DNA from: Sulfurimonas sp.
Lineage (GTDB): Bacteria; Campylobacterota; Campylobacteria; Campylobacterales; Sulfurimonadaceae
Length of the DNA stretch: 64,000 nt
Direction of reading: 5' to 3'
Assembly (NCBI GenBank): GCA_013791885.1
Contig: VMSZ01000056.1
Span: 1 to 64,000, forward strand
Shown here piece by piece: positions 23,378 through 34,523 of the stretch. Numbering within the stretch: the stretch's first letter is position 1; each line of letters starts with the position of its first letter. Below the pieces are notes generated by a model, which saw only the letters and a list, made by a program, of their open reading frames with translations, was not told where the DNA came from and made no database searches. A program made the position numbers and the translations under genes.

Positions 23378-25186
23378 TTGAACGCAATCGCAATAAAACA
23401 TAACGGTCAGATAATAGACCTTCAAACTGCCAAAGAGATGGGTTTCGAAGGTGAGCAGATACATCTTGATAACTCGGCAGAGTCTCTTGAGGTTCTGCGC
23501 CACTCTACAGCGCACCTTATGGCTCAGGCTATAAAGTCTATCTATAAAGATGCAGAATTTTACGTAGGACCTGTTGTAAAAGAGGGTTTCTACTACGACT
23601 TTAAAACAAGCCAGACTGTTGGTGAAGCAGATCTTAAAGAGATAGAAAAGCAGATGCTCTCTTTTGCAAAGAAAAAATATGAGATTGAAAAGTATGAAAT
23701 CTCTATGGCTGAAGCAAAAGAAAAGTTCAAAGATGACCACCTTAAGCTTGCTGTTATGGAAAGAATCCCTAGCGATAGAGTTTCCATTTACAAGCAAGGT
23801 GAATTTGAAGACCTTTGTCGCGGACCTCACTTGCCAAACATAGGGCTTATCAGATACTTTAAACTGACTAAAATTGCCGGAGCTTATCTTGGCGGTGACT
23901 CTAAAAACGAAGTTTTAACTCGTATTTACGGTATTGCGTTTGCAGATAAAGAGTCGTTAAAAGCGTATTTGGATCAGATGGCTGAAGCTGAAAAACGCGA
24001 CCACAGAAAACTTGGGAATGAATTGAAACTTTTTACATTTCGTGAAGAGGTTGGTGCAGGTTTTCCTATCTGGCTTCCGGCTGGTGGACGTTTACGTGCA
24101 AGATTAGAGTCTTTACTTTTTAAAGCACACCGTAAACGCGGATATGAGCCTGTTCGTGGGCCTGAAATGTTACGTTCAGACCTTTGGAAAACATCTGGTC
24201 ACTACCAAAATTATGGTGAAAATATGTATTTCACGAACATTGATGAGATTGAGTTCGGTGTAAAACCAATGAACTGTGTCGGGCATATTAAAGTATACGA
24301 AGAGGATTTACACTCTTACAGAGATTTACCTCTAAAATACTTTGAGTATGGCGTTGTTCACCGTCATGAGATGACAGGAGCACTTCACGGACTTTTCCGT
24401 GTTCGTGAATTTACTCAGGATGATGCGCATATTTTTTGTACAGCTGATCAAATTGAAGAGCAGATTATAGAAGTTGTGGATTTTGTTGACAAAATCATGT
24501 CGACTTTTGAATTTAACTACAAAATGATGATTTCTACAAAACCTGAAAAAGCAGTTGGTGATGATGCTGTTTGGGAAACATCAACGCAAGCACTTAAAAA
24601 CGCAATGGATAAAAATAACCTTGTGTATGAGATTGATGAAGGCGGCGGGGCATTTTATGGTCCTAAAATCGACATTAAAATCACAGATGCCATCGGTCGT
24701 GAATGGCAGTGTGGAACAATCCAGCTCGACTTCAACCTTCCACAAAGATTTGAATTGGAATATAACGGCGAAGGCAATGAAAAGATCCAGCCGGTTATGA
24801 TTCACAGAGCGATTCTTGGTTCATTTGAGCGTTTTATAGGGATTTTAACTGAGCATTATGCCGGAGAATTCCCGATGTTTATTGCTCCTACTCAAGTTGC
24901 AATTGTTCCTGTCGCAGAAAGCCATAAAGATTATGCTAAGGAATTATCAGATAAACTTATCGACATTGGTGCCGATAGTGAAATATTCGCTAAAAATGAT
25001 TCTTTAAATAAAAGAGTTCGAACGGCAGAAAAAACGCGTGTTCCTATGATAGTTGTCATCGGCGATGAAGAAATACAGAATAAAACTGTAGCCATCAGAG
25101 ATAGAAGAACAAGAGAACAATACAATCTAAGCGAAAAGGATTTCTTGGCGCTTATACAAACTAAAATAAATGAGGTAAATTTTTGA
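23378..25186 (+). CDS. thrS: Threonine--tRNA ligase
   Basis: 602 residues starting at TTG 23378 ([20 protein letters not shown]); no better ATG is available near the AGGAT site, and the N-terminus matches the family. A TGS domain is followed by the editing domain with [11 protein letters not shown] and CRGPHLP, then the class II catalytic core with [38 protein letters not shown] and [19 protein letters not shown], and the anticodon domain. It charges tRNA-Thr. infC overlaps its last four bases, a near-universal thrS-infC link. Confidence 0.96.
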   Translation: MNAIAIKHNGQIIDLQTAKEMGFEGEQIHLDNSAESLEVLRHSTAHLMAQAIKSIYKDAEFYVGPVVKEGFYYDFKTSQTVGEADLKEIEKQMLSFAKKKYEIEKYEISMAEAKEKFKDDHLKLAVMERIPSDRVSIYKQGEFEDLCRGPHLPNIGLIRYFKLTKIAGAYLGGDSKNEVLTRIYGIAFADKESLKAYLDQMAEAEKRDHRKLGNELKLFTFREEVGAGFPIWLPAGGRLRARLESLLFKAHRKRGYEPVRGPEMLRSDLWKTSGHYQNYGENMYFTNIDEIEFGVKPMNCVGHIKVYEEDLHSYRDLPLKYFEYGVVHRHEMTGALHGLFRVREFTQDDAHIFCTADQIEEQIIEVVDFVDKIMSTFEFNYKMMISTKPEKAVGDDAVWETSTQALKNAMDKNNLVYEIDEGGGAFYGPKIDIKITDAIGREWQCGTIQLDFNLPQRFELEYNGEGNEKIQPVMIHRAILGSFERFIGILTEHYAGEFPMFIAPTQVAIVPVAESHKDYAKELSDKLIDIGADSEIFAKNDSLNKRVRTAEKTRVPMIVVIGDEEIQNKTVAIRDRRTREQYNLSEKDFLALIQTKINEVNF

Positions 25187-25701
25187 GTAAAAACAAAGAC
25201 CGTGTCATAATGAATGACGACATCCGTGTACCAGAGGTACGTTGTAATATTGATGGAGCTGAATCTTTAGGAGTGGTTTCTATTGATGTGGCTATGGAAA
25301 AAGCAAATGAGTTGGGTTTAGATTTAGTTCTAATCGCTCCAGAAGCAAAACCGCCTGTCGCAAAGATTATGGATTACGGTAAGTTTAAATACCAAGAAGA
25401 GAAAAAACTCAAAGAGCAAAGAAAAAATCAGACAAAGATTGATGTAAAAGAGATTAAGCTGTCTGTGAAAATTGCTGAAAATGACATCAGTTATAAAGTT
25501 AAACATGCAAGAGAGTTTTTGGCTGAAGGGAAGCACGTAAAATTCCGTGTATTTCTAAAAGGTCGTGAAATGGCTCACCCTCAAGCTGCTAAAGAAGTTC
25601 TTTTAAGAGTTTGGCCAATGATTGAAGATGTTGGTGTTATGGAAAAAGAACCATCATTTGAAGGCCGTTACTATAATATGTACGTAACTCCGCAGAAGTA
25701 A
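25183..25701 (+). CDS. infC: Translation initiation factor IF-3
   Basis: 172 residues from TTG 25183, overlapping the thrS stop (TTGA). The N-domain ([46 protein letters not shown]) and C-domain ([24 protein letters not shown]) are typical. IF-3 binds the 30S subunit and rejects non-canonical start codons. Its own rare start codon is a known autoregulatory device. The usual rpmI-rplT genes do not follow; a terminator does. Confidence 0.95.
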   Translation: MSKNKDRVIMNDDIRVPEVRCNIDGAESLGVVSIDVAMEKANELGLDLVLIAPEAKPPVAKIMDYGKFKYQEEKKLKEQRKNQTKIDVKEIKLSVKIAENDISYKVKHAREFLAEGKHVKFRVFLKGREMAHPQAAKEVLLRVWPMIEDVGVMEKEPSFEGRYYNMYVTPQK

Positions 25702-25725
25702 TATAATTTCTTCATTAAAATGACA

Positions 25726-25746
25726 CCCACATTTAGTGGGCTTTGT
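25726..25746 (+). terminator. Terminator after infC
   Basis: Stem CCCAC/GTGGG with loop ATTTA then CTTTG. The wider TGACA...TGTCA flanks could lengthen the stem. Only a short T run follows. Confidence 0.6.
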
Positions 25747-25749
25747 CAT

Positions 25750-27186
25750 CTATTTTATCTCTCTACGACTCTTTTCTAACATATCATCCATCATCTTATG
25801 TAGCTCTGTACTATTTTCTTCCATAACTTTAAAATTTTCTATAATCTCGTTTTTATGTTCTAAAACTTTATTATCTGGGTAGATATATGAAATGTTTTTG
25901 TTAACAAGGCGATGGATTTCTTGGTGCGGTTTATCAATTGCTTTGTACGATGCACAGTGACCGAATTTTTCTTTCGCCGAACCTGCATACCATTTACCTA
26001 AGCTACATGTCGTAGGTGAAGGAAATTCAATGCGTTTTTGTCTTCTAAATACTGAAGAGTAGGCATTTGATTTATAGATTGTATGATCAATTTTGGCTAA
26101 AACAACAAATATCATGTTCTCTAAAGCATAAGCATAGCTAGATGCAAGTTTTGCATCATGCCTAAAACCCTCGAGTGTGTTTGTAAATTTATCAATTGTT
26201 TCGCTTGATTTTTCTGTAATTTTTATCATAGATAAGGAATCATCTTGAAGATCAGAGGCATCTTGTTGAAAAGTTTGAATTGAGATAGAAATTTCACCCG
26301 TCGCTTTTTGGGTTCTCTCTGCGAGTTTTCTCACTTCATCGGCAACTACAGCAAATCCACGACCATGCTCACCTGCACGGGCAGCTTCTATTGCTGCATT
26401 GAGAGCAAGCAGATTGGTTTGATCAGCGATATCTTTTATTAAATCTACTATAGAATTGATATCTGATGTTTTTTGGTTAAGCTCATCAATCTTCTGAGAA
26501 GAATGATGCACACCAACTATAAGTTGATGCAGGTTTTCGCTTACATTGTCTATGGCTTCGCTGCTTGCTAAAACTGATTCTTCTGTGCATTTACTGATTT
26601 TTACAATTTGCTCTATACTTGATAGTGATCTTGTAAGATCATCTTGCAATAGAGTAAGCTCCCCGATTACACCTTGACCAATATGTGAGATAGCAGCATT
26701 TAGTTCCGAATTTTCAATTTGTGTTGTATCTGTTTGCATACTTGCTATGGCATTATTCGTAATACTGATATTTTCTAAAAATTGGCCGGAAAATTCATCT
26801 TCATGGATTTTTGGGTAAGCAGCTTTGGTGCTTGCTTGCGTAATCGAGGAAGATACGGATGTTACAAAAGCATTTAACTGTAGCATTAACGAGTTAAAAC
26901 TTTTTCGGAGATCTTCAAGTTCTCCGCCATCTTTATAATTTATATTATTGTTCTCAAGAATTCCCGATTCTGCTTTGACCATAGCATCGCTAAACAATCT
27001 CATATTTGCTTGAATTCTTCTAATATTAATAAACATATACCACGCTAAGGCAAAGTTTGTGATATTCACAACTCTCATTACGTCGAATCCATAATGATAT
27101 ATTTCTATAAATAACATGATGGTAAATATACATAGAGAAACAACATTTGCACGCTGTATTTTTGTTAAAGATGAGACATTTAGCAT
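25750..27186 (-). CDS. Methyl-accepting chemotaxis protein with C-terminal CZB zinc-binding domain
   Basis: 478 residues. Two hydrophobic helices close to the N-terminus (about 12-60) are joined by a very short loop, so there is no periplasmic ligand domain. A coiled coil leads to the signalling hairpin, whose tip [41 protein letters not shown] is intact. At the C-terminus is a CZB domain: [16 protein letters not shown], then CSLGKWY, then [11 protein letters not shown] supply the His, Cys, His and His zinc ligands. CZB receptors sense cytoplasmic zinc or the oxidation state of its Cys (hypochlorous acid in Helicobacter TlpD). GAGGAC precedes the ATG. Confidence 0.9.
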   Translation of the reverse strand: MLNVSSLTKIQRANVVSLCIFTIMLFIEIYHYGFDVMRVVNITNFALAWYMFINIRRIQANMRLFSDAMVKAESGILENNNINYKDGGELEDLRKSFNSLMLQLNAFVTSVSSSITQASTKAAYPKIHEDEFSGQFLENISITNNAIASMQTDTTQIENSELNAAISHIGQGVIGELTLLQDDLTRSLSSIEQIVKISKCTEESVLASSEAIDNVSENLHQLIVGVHHSSQKIDELNQKTSDINSIVDLIKDIADQTNLLALNAAIEAARAGEHGRGFAVVADEVRKLAERTQKATGEISISIQTFQQDASDLQDDSLSMIKITEKSSETIDKFTNTLEGFRHDAKLASSYAYALENMIFVVLAKIDHTIYKSNAYSSVFRRQKRIEFPSPTTCSLGKWYAGSAKEKFGHCASYKAIDKPHQEIHRLVNKNISYIYPDNKVLEHKNEIIENFKVMEENSTELHKMMDDMLEKSRREIK

Positions 27187-27284
27187 TTTAGTCCTCGGGT
27201 GTGTAAAATTAATTTTATAAAGTATAACATTTAATTATTATAAAAATTGTGATTATATAGCTAATAGGAGGCTAAAAGAGTTAG

Positions 27285-27313
27285 TAAACGCCAATAATTT
27301 ATATCGGCGTTTA
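27285..27313 (-). terminator. Hairpin after the MFS gene
   Basis: Stem TAAACGCC/GGCGTTTA with a 13-base AT-rich loop lies seven bases beyond the MFS stop. The arms resemble the AAACGCAR word but with C at the seventh base. Confidence 0.55.
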
Positions 27314-27319
27314 TGACGG

Positions 27320-28645
27320 TTACTTAGAAATTTTTGATGCGAGTTCTTCTTCGTTTATATCTTTTGACGAATATTTAATTACAACTAAGTTTTCAGTTTC
27401 ATTGATATACCATTCAGCAATATGTTCACTCTCTAATGCATTCAATTTATCAAAGTCCACATTTTCATGAGAAATATACATATGAGAATACTTTGTAGGA
27501 TTCTGAAGCTTTAAAGTTGTCCAGGCTAACCAGGCAATAATAATAACAGAGATAGCAAGAGCCAACTCTCCTCTGTTACTTATTTCCAAGTAGAGCCCGG
27601 CAAGTGTTCCCCCAAGAAATGTAGCAAAATATGCAGAAGAGTTTGAAATTCCAAGTGCGGCACCTTTTTGGTGTACTTTTGCAAATTTACTTATCATAGA
27701 CTGAACCAGTGGTTCCATCATATTAAACGCAACAAAGAAAAGCACAACGCCAACTACAAAGATAACGCTCGATGTTGTAAAGCCCATAATTAAAAATGAG
27801 ATTAAAAAGAGAATAATTGAGAGTATAAATATCTGTTTAGGAATATTTTTCTTTTCTCCAAATACTGCCGCTGGGCCCATAGCAACAAGCCCTGCAATCA
27901 TTGCTGGAACGTAAGCCATCCAGAGTTCAGATTTTTCCCAAGAAAAACCATATTCCGGTTTTGTTAAAATGATTGGAATAAGTACAAACGCAACAGTCAT
28001 AAGACCTTTTTGCAGGGTATTGATTATAATCATATTTAAAAGATTATTGTCTTTTAAAATATCTAAAGTTTTTGCATCTTCGTGATAGATGTGTTTTATT
28101 TTTGGAGGCGTTGGAACTTTAGTAAAAAGAACTATAATAGCGATAACGGCTAAAACAGCTGTTATTAAAAAGATAGTGCTCATTCCAAATTGTGAAGCTA
28201 AAACAGGACCAAGTCCCATAGCAAGTGCAAAACTTAGAGCGATAAAACCACCCATGATAGCCATTGCTTTACCGCGAGTTTCTTCTTCAACCAAGTCAGC
28301 TATCATTGCTGTAACAACAGAGCCTATAGCCCCGGCACCTTGTAGGAAACGGCCAATCATAAGGGTGTAAATATCAGTAGAGTAGGCACACATAATAGAG
28401 CCGACAAGAAACACAAGAAGACCAAATAAAATAGTCGGTTTTCGTCCTATTTTGTCACTCATAGTTCCAAAGGGAACTTGAAAAATTGCTTGCGTTAGTG
28501 CGTAACCACCAACAATGACACCAACGAGAAAAGGAGTTGCTCCATCGAGTTCAAGTGCATAAACAGAGAGAACAGGAAGAACCAAAAACAATCCTAAAAA
28601 GCGTAAGAATAGAATTGAAGAAAGGGGGAAAACTTTTTTGAACAT
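27320..28645 (-). CDS. Major facilitator superfamily transporter
   Basis: 441 residues with about 12 membrane helices. The loop 2-3 signature FGTMSDKIGRKPTILFG and the helix 1 segment LSSILFLRFLGLFLVLPVLSVYALEL match drug:proton antiporters of the MFS YajR/YfcJ type. After the last helix (about 385) an unusually long cytoplasmic tail of some 50 residues (HISHENVDFDKLNALESE-like, then EWYINETENLVVIKY) resembles the YajR-type ferredoxin-like C-terminal domain. Substrate unknown. AAGG precedes ATG 28645. Confidence 0.85.
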   Translation of the reverse strand: MFKKVFPLSSILFLRFLGLFLVLPVLSVYALELDGATPFLVGVIVGGYALTQAIFQVPFGTMSDKIGRKPTILFGLLVFLVGSIMCAYSTDIYTLMIGRFLQGAGAIGSVVTAMIADLVEEETRGKAMAIMGGFIALSFALAMGLGPVLASQFGMSTIFLITAVLAVIAIIVLFTKVPTPPKIKHIYHEDAKTLDILKDNNLLNMIIINTLQKGLMTVAFVLIPIILTKPEYGFSWEKSELWMAYVPAMIAGLVAMGPAAVFGEKKNIPKQIFILSIILFLISFLIMGFTTSSVIFVVGVVLFFVAFNMMEPLVQSMISKFAKVHQKGAALGISNSSAYFATFLGGTLAGLYLEISNRGELALAISVIIIAWLAWTTLKLQNPTKYSHMYISHENVDFDKLNALESEHIAEWYINETENLVVIKYSSKDINEEELASKISK

Positions 28646-28759
28646 AGGTAGCCTTATTGATTTTAGTATATAATCCTGAAATTATAATCAAAAAAGCATT
28701 CATAAAACTTCAGTAGAGATATGAAAAAATTGGTAAAGATAAGTATAAGGAAATAGACT

Positions 28760-29347
28760 TTGAAATTAGTTTTAGCAACGTCCAATAAGGGCAAAGTAAA
28801 AGAGATACAGGCTCTGTGTAAGGATTTTGAAGTTGTTCCCTACTCCGAACTTATAGAAGAATTTGAAATAGTGGAAGATGCTGATACATTTAAAGAGAAC
28901 GCGCTCATTAAAGCAAGAGCAGTTTTTGCAGCACTTCAAGATAAAGATGTTGTGGTTATGGCTGATGACAGCGGCATCAGTGTGGATATTCTTGATGGTG
29001 CGCCCGGAATCTACAGTGCAAGATACGCAGGGGTGGGTTCAGGAGATAAAGACAATCTTTACAAACTCATAGAAGCTATAAAAGACAAAGGTGCTTCCTC
29101 ATCACCTGCACATTACACGGCGGCTATTGCTATAGTAACAAAAGATGCCGAGTACAGCGTTCATGGCTGGATGTATGGCACTGCGTTTAGTGAGGCAAGA
29201 GGAGAGGGCGGTTTTGGATATGACCCTATGTTTATCCCTGAGGGGTATGAAAAAACTTTAGGTGAACTTGATGATGAAATAAAGAAAAAACTCTCTCACC
29301 GTGCCAAAGCACTTTCTTTAGCAAAAATAATTTTACACACACTCTAA
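28760..29347 (+). CDS. rdgB: dITP/XTP pyrophosphatase (RdgB/HAM1)
   Basis: 195 residues from TTG 28760 after AAGGA. The N-terminal [19 protein letters not shown], the middle [28 protein letters not shown] and the end GFGYDPMF with LSHRAKAL are the conserved blocks of the RdgB/HAM1 family, which removes deaminated purine nucleotides (ITP, dITP, XTP) from the pool. Length and motifs are complete. It converges with uppP. Confidence 0.94.
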   Translation: MKLVLATSNKGKVKEIQALCKDFEVVPYSELIEEFEIVEDADTFKENALIKARAVFAALQDKDVVVMADDSGISVDILDGAPGIYSARYAGVGSGDKDNLYKLIEAIKDKGASSSPAHYTAAIAIVTKDAEYSVHGWMYGTAFSEARGEGGFGYDPMFIPEGYEKTLGELDDEIKKKLSHRAKALSLAKIILHTL

Positions 29348-29355
29348 GTGCGTGT

Positions 29356-30126
29356 TTAAGAGAACATAATGAGTAGAATCGCTCCAAAAAGTATCCTGTA
29401 AATACCAAACGCAACGAAGGTGAATTTTTCTAAAAACTTCATAAAGAGTTTGATGGTGAGATACGCAACTATAAATGAAACAACAAAGCCAATTCCAAGA
29501 GTAATAAGATTTGCATCACTAAACTCCTTGTAATGTTTGAGTAAATCATATGCTGATACAGCGCTCATAACAGGGATGGCAAGTAAAAAGCTAAATTCGG
29601 CACTTGCTTTTCTGCTAAGACCGACAAGCAAAGCTCCTATAATGGTTGAACCGGCACGGCTTGTTCCGGGAATGAGAGCTAAAACTTGCGCAAGGCCTAT
29701 AAATATAGATTGCTTCATGGTGACTTGCTCAACGTCATCCTGAAGTTTTGACTCATCTTTTAAGAAAAATTTCTCGACTATTAAAAAGACGATACCGCCT
29801 AGAATGAACATAATAGCGACAATCTCTATGCTGAAAAGTTCTTTTATCTGTGAGGAAAAAAGATAGCCGACTGCTCCAAGAGGCAAAAACGCAACAAAGA
29901 CTTTTGTCCATAAATCTATTTTTTGAAATGTGAATTTATCTTTGTAATTCATTACAACTGCAAGAATCGCGGCAAACTGTATGATGACTTCATACGCTTT
30001 AGTAGCCGCATTTTGATTAAGCCCTAAAAAATGGCTCGCTACAATGAGATGGCCGGTAGAAGAGATGGGTAGAAACTCAGTAAAACCTTCAATAATACCT
30101 AAAATAATTGAATCAAAAATAGTCAT
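29356..30126 (-). CDS. uppP: Undecaprenyl-diphosphatase
   Basis: 256 residues, all membrane. The family motifs [19 protein letters not shown] near the start (catalytic Glu) and [17 protein letters not shown] in the middle (catalytic Arg) are intact. The enzyme dephosphorylates undecaprenyl pyrophosphate so the lipid carrier for peptidoglycan can be reused, and confers bacitracin tolerance. AAAGGA precedes ATG 30126. It diverges from the aminotransferase gene. Confidence 0.95.
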   Translation of the reverse strand: MTIFDSIILGIIEGFTEFLPISSTGHLIVASHFLGLNQNAATKAYEVIIQFAAILAVVMNYKDKFTFQKIDLWTKVFVAFLPLGAVGYLFSSQIKELFSIEIVAIMFILGGIVFLIVEKFFLKDESKLQDDVEQVTMKQSIFIGLAQVLALIPGTSRAGSTIIGALLVGLSRKASAEFSFLLAIPVMSAVSAYDLLKHYKEFSDANLITLGIGFVVSFIVAYLTIKLFMKFLEKFTFVAFGIYRILFGAILLIMFS

Positions 30127-30210
30127 TACTATCCTTTATTTAAAAAAAATGAATAGTAGCACAGCATGGCTTTGAATATCTTCTCCAAAGCCTATTTAAA
30201 CTTTTTTAGA

Positions 30211-30216
30211 TATAAT
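30211..30216 (+). promoter_or_regulatory. -10 box of the aminotransferase-hisZ-purA transcript
   Basis: TATAAT lies 46 bases upstream of the chosen ATG 30262, downstream of a T-rich stretch. This supports ATG 30262 over the longer frame starting at 30166. Confidence 0.45.
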
Positions 30217-30261
30217 ACGAGGTTTTTTAATTACGATATTACCTTATATAGGAATTTTTAT

Positions 30262-31377
30262 ATGTTACTTTTTACTCCTGGTCCTACTCCAGTACCCCAA
30301 AATGTTCGTAACGCGATGAGTGATGAGACAATGCATCACCGTACTCCAGAATTTGAAGCTATTTTTGAAAAAACAAGAAAACATCTTTTTTCTCTTTTTG
30401 GAAGCGATGAAGTAATTATGCTCTCTTCAAGCGGAACGGGTGCCATGGAAGCGGCTGTAACAAATCTATGCCATAACACTTTACTGAATGTAAACTCAGG
30501 GAAGTTTGGTGAACGATTTGGAAAAATTGCACTTGCAAGCGGTTTGAAAAATGTAGAGATAAAGAATGAGTGGGACACTCCTGTAAGTGTAGAAGCAATT
30601 GTAGAAGCAATTAAAAATAATGCAGATATTGATGCAATAGCAGTACAGATTAGTGAATCTGCAGGCGGTCTTCGTCATCCGGTTGAAGCAATTGCAAAAG
30701 CAGTCAAAGAGATTAACCCGAATATTATGATTATTGCTGATGGCATTACTGCTGTTGGTGTTGAACCTATAGAAATAACTAATATAGATTGTCTTATTGC
30801 TGGAAGCCAAAAAGCTTTAATGCTTCCTCCAGGGCTTGCTATTTTAGGCCTTAGCAATAACGCAATTGAGAAAATTGGCAAAGGAAAAGGCTACTACTTT
30901 AACCTTGCAACCGAGATAAAAAACCAAAGACAAAACACAACGGCTTGGACTGCTGCTACGACTTTAATTATTGGTTTACTAGAAGTTTTGGAAACAATTG
31001 AAAAAGATGGCGGAATGTCTAAACTATATGAAAAAACCGCTACAAGAGCAGAGGCAATAAATGCAGCCCTTCAAGCACTTGGACTTCACATTTATCCAAA
31101 AACTCCGGCAAAATCTATGACGACAGTTGATGACGCGGATGCTTCAAAAATAAGAAAAGTACTTGAGCAAAAATTCAGTGTAAATGTTGCAGGCGGTCAA
31201 GACCATTTAAAAGGAAAAATTTTCCGTATTAACCAAATGGGACTTATTCCGGATTATGAAGCTGCTTGGGTTGTAAACGCAGTAGAATTAACGCTTGATA
31301 TGCTAGGCCGCCGCAAGTATGATGGAACAGCAAATAAAATTTTTAACGAAATTACTTTTCAAAATAGAGCATTGTAA
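30262..31377 (+). CDS. Class V PLP-dependent aminotransferase (alanine--glyoxylate type)
   Basis: I start at ATG 30262 after ATAGGAA, giving 371 residues; 32 further upstream residues in frame lie over the promoter. The start LFTPGPTPVPQNVRNAM and LSSSGTGAMEAAV are hallmarks of the AGAT/serine-pyruvate/phosphoserine-type class V group. The PLP lysine is in AGSQKALMLPPGLA near residue 187. It could be a serine-glyoxylate, alanine-glyoxylate or phosphoserine-type enzyme; the family cannot be narrowed safely. It overlaps hisZ (TAATG). Confidence 0.85.
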   Translation: MLLFTPGPTPVPQNVRNAMSDETMHHRTPEFEAIFEKTRKHLFSLFGSDEVIMLSSSGTGAMEAAVTNLCHNTLLNVNSGKFGERFGKIALASGLKNVEIKNEWDTPVSVEAIVEAIKNNADIDAIAVQISESAGGLRHPVEAIAKAVKEINPNIMIIADGITAVGVEPIEITNIDCLIAGSQKALMLPPGLAILGLSNNAIEKIGKGKGYYFNLATEIKNQRQNTTAWTAATTLIIGLLEVLETIEKDGGMSKLYEKTATRAEAINAALQALGLHIYPKTPAKSMTTVDDADASKIRKVLEQKFSVNVAGGQDHLKGKIFRINQMGLIPDYEAAWVVNAVELTLDMLGRRKYDGTANKIFNEITFQNRAL

Positions 31378-32225
31378 TGATTTTGGAGCATGAAATTCCA
31401 AACGGGACAAAACTCTATTTTGGTGAGAATGCTAAAGTAAAAAGAAAGATAGAAAATATTGCAAGTGAAGTATTGTATGCAAATGGTTTTGAAGAGATAG
31501 TAACACCTGTTTTTTCGTACCATCAGCATTTGAGTGTGGCGGATGATAAAGAGCTTATCAGAGTAAACGATGCAAAAAACAATTCTCTTTCTCTACGCGC
31601 GGACTCGACGATTGATGTTGTAAGAATTATTGACAAAAGATTGGGGCGTAACACTGAACATAAAAAGTGGTTTTACATTCAACCGGTATTTCGTTACCCG
31701 ACAGAAGAACAGTATCAGGTCGGAGTTGAATATATGGGGCAAAAGAAGCTCTCGTCTGTTTTAAGTCTTGCAATGAATATATTTGGAAAGCTTGAGTTGC
31801 AGCCTCTTGTTCAAATTTCAAACATCAAAATACCAAAACTTTTAGTGAAGATGTTTGATGAGCTGAGTTTAGAAGATTTTCGTCATATTAACATAGATAA
31901 ATTTTTGAGTTTAAATGTAGAGTGGCTAACAAAGTTAGTTTATTTACAGTACATTCACCAAATAGATGAAGTCATAGCATTAGCACCGGAAAAAATAAAA
32001 GTAGAGCTGAAAAAAATGCAGGATTTATGTTCTGAAATGTCTTGCGAGAAAAGCGTTTTAGCACCTTTGTATTATGCAGAAATGCTTTATTATGATGAGT
32101 TATTTTTTAGAGTGATAGATAAAAATGAAGTTTATGCCAAAGGCGGAAGATATAAGAGTGATGAACTCACTTCCGTTGGATTTGCAATATATACAGACGC
32201 ACTATGCGACACATTAAGTAAGTAG
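31377..32225 (+). CDS. hisZ: ATP phosphoribosyltransferase regulatory subunit (HisZ)
   Basis: 282 residues resembling a class II histidyl-tRNA synthetase catalytic core without an anticodon domain: [55 protein letters not shown]. Such proteins (HisZ) join the short HisG to form the first enzyme of histidine synthesis. The C-terminal GGRYKSD is a degenerate form of the HisRS GGRYD motif. hisG is not in the window. Translational coupling (TAATG) to the aminotransferase and a 16-base gap to purA suggest one transcript. Confidence 0.82.
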   Translation: MILEHEIPNGTKLYFGENAKVKRKIENIASEVLYANGFEEIVTPVFSYHQHLSVADDKELIRVNDAKNNSLSLRADSTIDVVRIIDKRLGRNTEHKKWFYIQPVFRYPTEEQYQVGVEYMGQKKLSSVLSLAMNIFGKLELQPLVQISNIKIPKLLVKMFDELSLEDFRHINIDKFLSLNVEWLTKLVYLQYIHQIDEVIALAPEKIKVELKKMQDLCSEMSCEKSVLAPLYYAEMLYYDELFFRVIDKNEVYAKGGRYKSDELTSVGFAIYTDALCDTLSK

Positions 32226-32241
32226 AAAAGGGAATAATATA

Positions 32242-33492
32242 ATGAAAGCAGATTTAATCGTAGGAATACAGTGGGGAGACGAAGGAAAAGGTAAAATAGT
32301 TGACAGACTTGCAAAAGAGTATGACATGGTTTGCAGAAGCCAAGGCGGTCATAATGCGGGGCACACTATCTGGGTTGATGGCGTAAAGTATGCGCTTCAC
32401 CTTATCCCTTCTGGCGTTTTAAATCCAAAAGCTATTAATGTAGTCGGTAACGGCGTTGTTTTATCTCCAGAGTCAATCATTAAAGAAATGGTTCAATTTG
32501 AAGGCTTGGAAGGGCGTCTTTTTATCTCTGATAAAGCGCACTTAAATCTTTCATATCACTCTTTAATTGACCAGGCGCGTGAAAAACTCAAAGGCGATAA
32601 AGCTATCGGTACAACAGGAAAAGGTATTGGGCCTGCATATTCAGATAAGATTAATCGTGTTGGAATGAGAGTCGGCGAATTGTTAAACCCTGAAAAACTT
32701 TGTGCGTCTATTCTAGAATATTTTAAACAAAATAGAGAAATTTTTGATATTCTTGACATTAAAACTCCAAACGCAGCAGAACTTTTAAGTGAACTTGAAG
32801 GCTTTAAAGAAAAACTTGCTCCATTCATTACGGATACAACGCAGATGGTTTGGCGAGCTCTTGACAGTGAAAATAAAAGAGTTTTACTTGAAGGCGCACA
32901 GGGAACAATGCTTGACATTGATCATGGGACATATCCGTATGTTACTTCAAGCTCGACTGTAAGTGCCGGTGCTTGTACAGGTTTAGGCATTAATCCTAAA
33001 GACATTGGTAAAGTGACAGGAATTGTGAAAGCTTATTGTACTCGCGTTGGAAATGGACCATTTCCAAGTGAAGATTTAGGTGAAGACGGTGCAAGACTTG
33101 GTAAACAAGGGCATGAGTTTGGAACTACAACGGGACGTGCAAGAAGATGTGGCTGGTTTGATGCCATTGCTACAAAATATGCAAGCCGTTTGAATGGCTG
33201 TGATGAACTAGCACTTATGAAACTTGATGTTCTAGATGGATTTAAAGAAGTTAAAGTTTGTATAGCGTATGAGCTTAACGGTGTAGAGATAGACTATCTT
33301 CCTGCAAATCTTGAAGATGTAACACCAATTTACAAATCTTTCAAAGGCTGGGATAAATCTGTAGGTGCCAGAACTTTAGAAGAGTTGCCTCAAGAAGCAA
33401 GAGATTACATCAAGGCTATTGAAGAGATTACGAAAACAAAAGTTGGTATAATCTCAACATCACCCGAAAGAGAAGACACAATTATTCTTTAG
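32242..33492 (+). CDS. purA: Adenylosuccinate synthetase
   Basis: 416 residues, full length. [12 protein letters not shown] is the GTP-binding P-loop with catalytic Asp, [11 protein letters not shown] contains the catalytic His, and [38 protein letters not shown] and [10 protein letters not shown] are further conserved blocks. The enzyme commits IMP to AMP. It sits upstream of two flagellar-type genes, the same order as in Helicobacter and Campylobacter. Confidence 0.97.
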   Translation: MKADLIVGIQWGDEGKGKIVDRLAKEYDMVCRSQGGHNAGHTIWVDGVKYALHLIPSGVLNPKAINVVGNGVVLSPESIIKEMVQFEGLEGRLFISDKAHLNLSYHSLIDQAREKLKGDKAIGTTGKGIGPAYSDKINRVGMRVGELLNPEKLCASILEYFKQNREIFDILDIKTPNAAELLSELEGFKEKLAPFITDTTQMVWRALDSENKRVLLEGAQGTMLDIDHGTYPYVTSSSTVSAGACTGLGINPKDIGKVTGIVKAYCTRVGNGPFPSEDLGEDGARLGKQGHEFGTTTGRARRCGWFDAIATKYASRLNGCDELALMKLDVLDGFKEVKVCIAYELNGVEIDYLPANLEDVTPIYKSFKGWDKSVGARTLEELPQEARDYIKAIEEITKTKVGIISTSPEREDTIIL

Positions 33493-33520
33493 TCTATCTC
33501 CTCTTTTATAAGGATAGAAA

Positions 33521-33952
33521 ATGAACACTCGCTTTAGTTCTCTTGTTACTCTCAAAAAGAATAAAATGGAGCAGAGTGAGCGTTTAGTTCAGCGAGCAAA
33601 CGCAGACTTGAACACAGCCTCTTCACAACTTCAAGCCTCTTATAACTCTTTAGCTGAAGTAGAATCGCCACAACGTGGCAGTATCTCAAAATTTTTAGCT
33701 TCCCGTACTCTTCTTTCAACAGCACGTAGTGCAATAGAGCATAATAAAGAGTGGGTAGGATTTGCAAAAAAACAAGTACACTTAGCAAGAGAAAATCTAA
33801 AATCTGATATGATTGAGCATGAAAAATTTAAATATTTAGAGCTTGAAGAGATTAAAAAAATCCTTTTAAAACAAAAACGCCAAGAGGCAAAAGACTTAGA
33901 TGAAGTTGCGTTAATGACGTACTCAAAACCAGAATCAAATATCAAGGGATGA
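33521..33952 (+). CDS. fliJ: FliJ-like flagellar export protein
   Basis: 143 residues that are almost wholly helical and coiled-coil, rich in Lys, Glu and Gln, as in FliJ, the stalk of the flagellar type III export ATPase. The start RFSSLVTLKKNKMEQSERLVQ matches the FliJ N-terminus. Position between purA and a MotE-like gene is the same as that of the divergent FliJ homologue of Helicobacter. FliJ sequences drift fast, so the call rests on length, coiled coil and context. AAGGA precedes ATG 33521. Confidence 0.7.
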   Translation: MNTRFSSLVTLKKNKMEQSERLVQRANADLNTASSQLQASYNSLAEVESPQRGSISKFLASRTLLSTARSAIEHNKEWVGFAKKQVHLARENLKSDMIEHEKFKYLELEEIKKILLKQKRQEAKDLDEVALMTYSKPESNIKG

Positions 33953-33953
33953 G

Positions 33954-34463
33954 ATGAAATATTTACTACTTTTCAGTCTGCTTTTTTCACAACTTTTTTC
34001 ATTGCAGACAAGTGAAAAACTGTTTGAATGTACACAAATATTTAAAGAAAGAAAAAGTGAACTTCTTGTTGAACTCGAACGAATAGATGAACAGAAACAG
34101 GCGCTGAGTGCTTTAAAAATAGCAACAGAAGAGTTATTGAAAAAAAAAGAGGCGAACCTTACTTTAAAAGAGGAAGAGGTAAACGCAAAACTTGAGCAGA
34201 TAACGCAAAAAGAGCAAGAGACAAAAGCAATGCTTGAGAAAAATGAAAAGATTTTAAAAGAGATAACAGATATAAAAATGAATAATGTTGCCGAAACATA
34301 TGCAAAAATGAAAGCAGGCGCTGCTGCTCAGATACTTGAAAAAATGGACAATAATGAATCTGCTGCCATCTTGCAATCCTTAAAACCAAAAACTGTAGGA
34401 CAGATTTTGACAAAAATGAATCCAGATAAAGCCTCTGAATTGACGGGACTCTTGAGCAAATAA
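33954..34463 (+). CDS. MotE-like periplasmic motility protein (MgtE N-domain type)
   Basis: 169 residues. A signal peptide (MKYLLLFSLLFSQLFS) is followed by a long coiled coil (about 25-110) and a C-terminal MgtE_N/MotE-like helical domain with AETYAKMKAGAAAQILEKMD, ESAAILQSLKPKTVGQILTKMNPDKASELTGLL. MotE-like proteins are periplasmic chaperones or scaffolds of stator or motor-disk proteins in Campylobacterota and alphaproteobacteria. The gene begins two bases after the FliJ-like stop, so the two are co-transcribed. Confidence 0.7.
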   Translation: MKYLLLFSLLFSQLFSLQTSEKLFECTQIFKERKSELLVELERIDEQKQALSALKIATEELLKKKEANLTLKEEEVNAKLEQITQKEQETKAMLEKNEKILKEITDIKMNNVAETYAKMKAGAAAQILEKMDNNESAAILQSLKPKTVGQILTKMNPDKASELTGLLSK

Positions 34464-34523
34464 TCAAACTTTTACCTTATATAGTGTAAAATACACAAAC
34501 AATTTAACAACTAGGCTCATATA

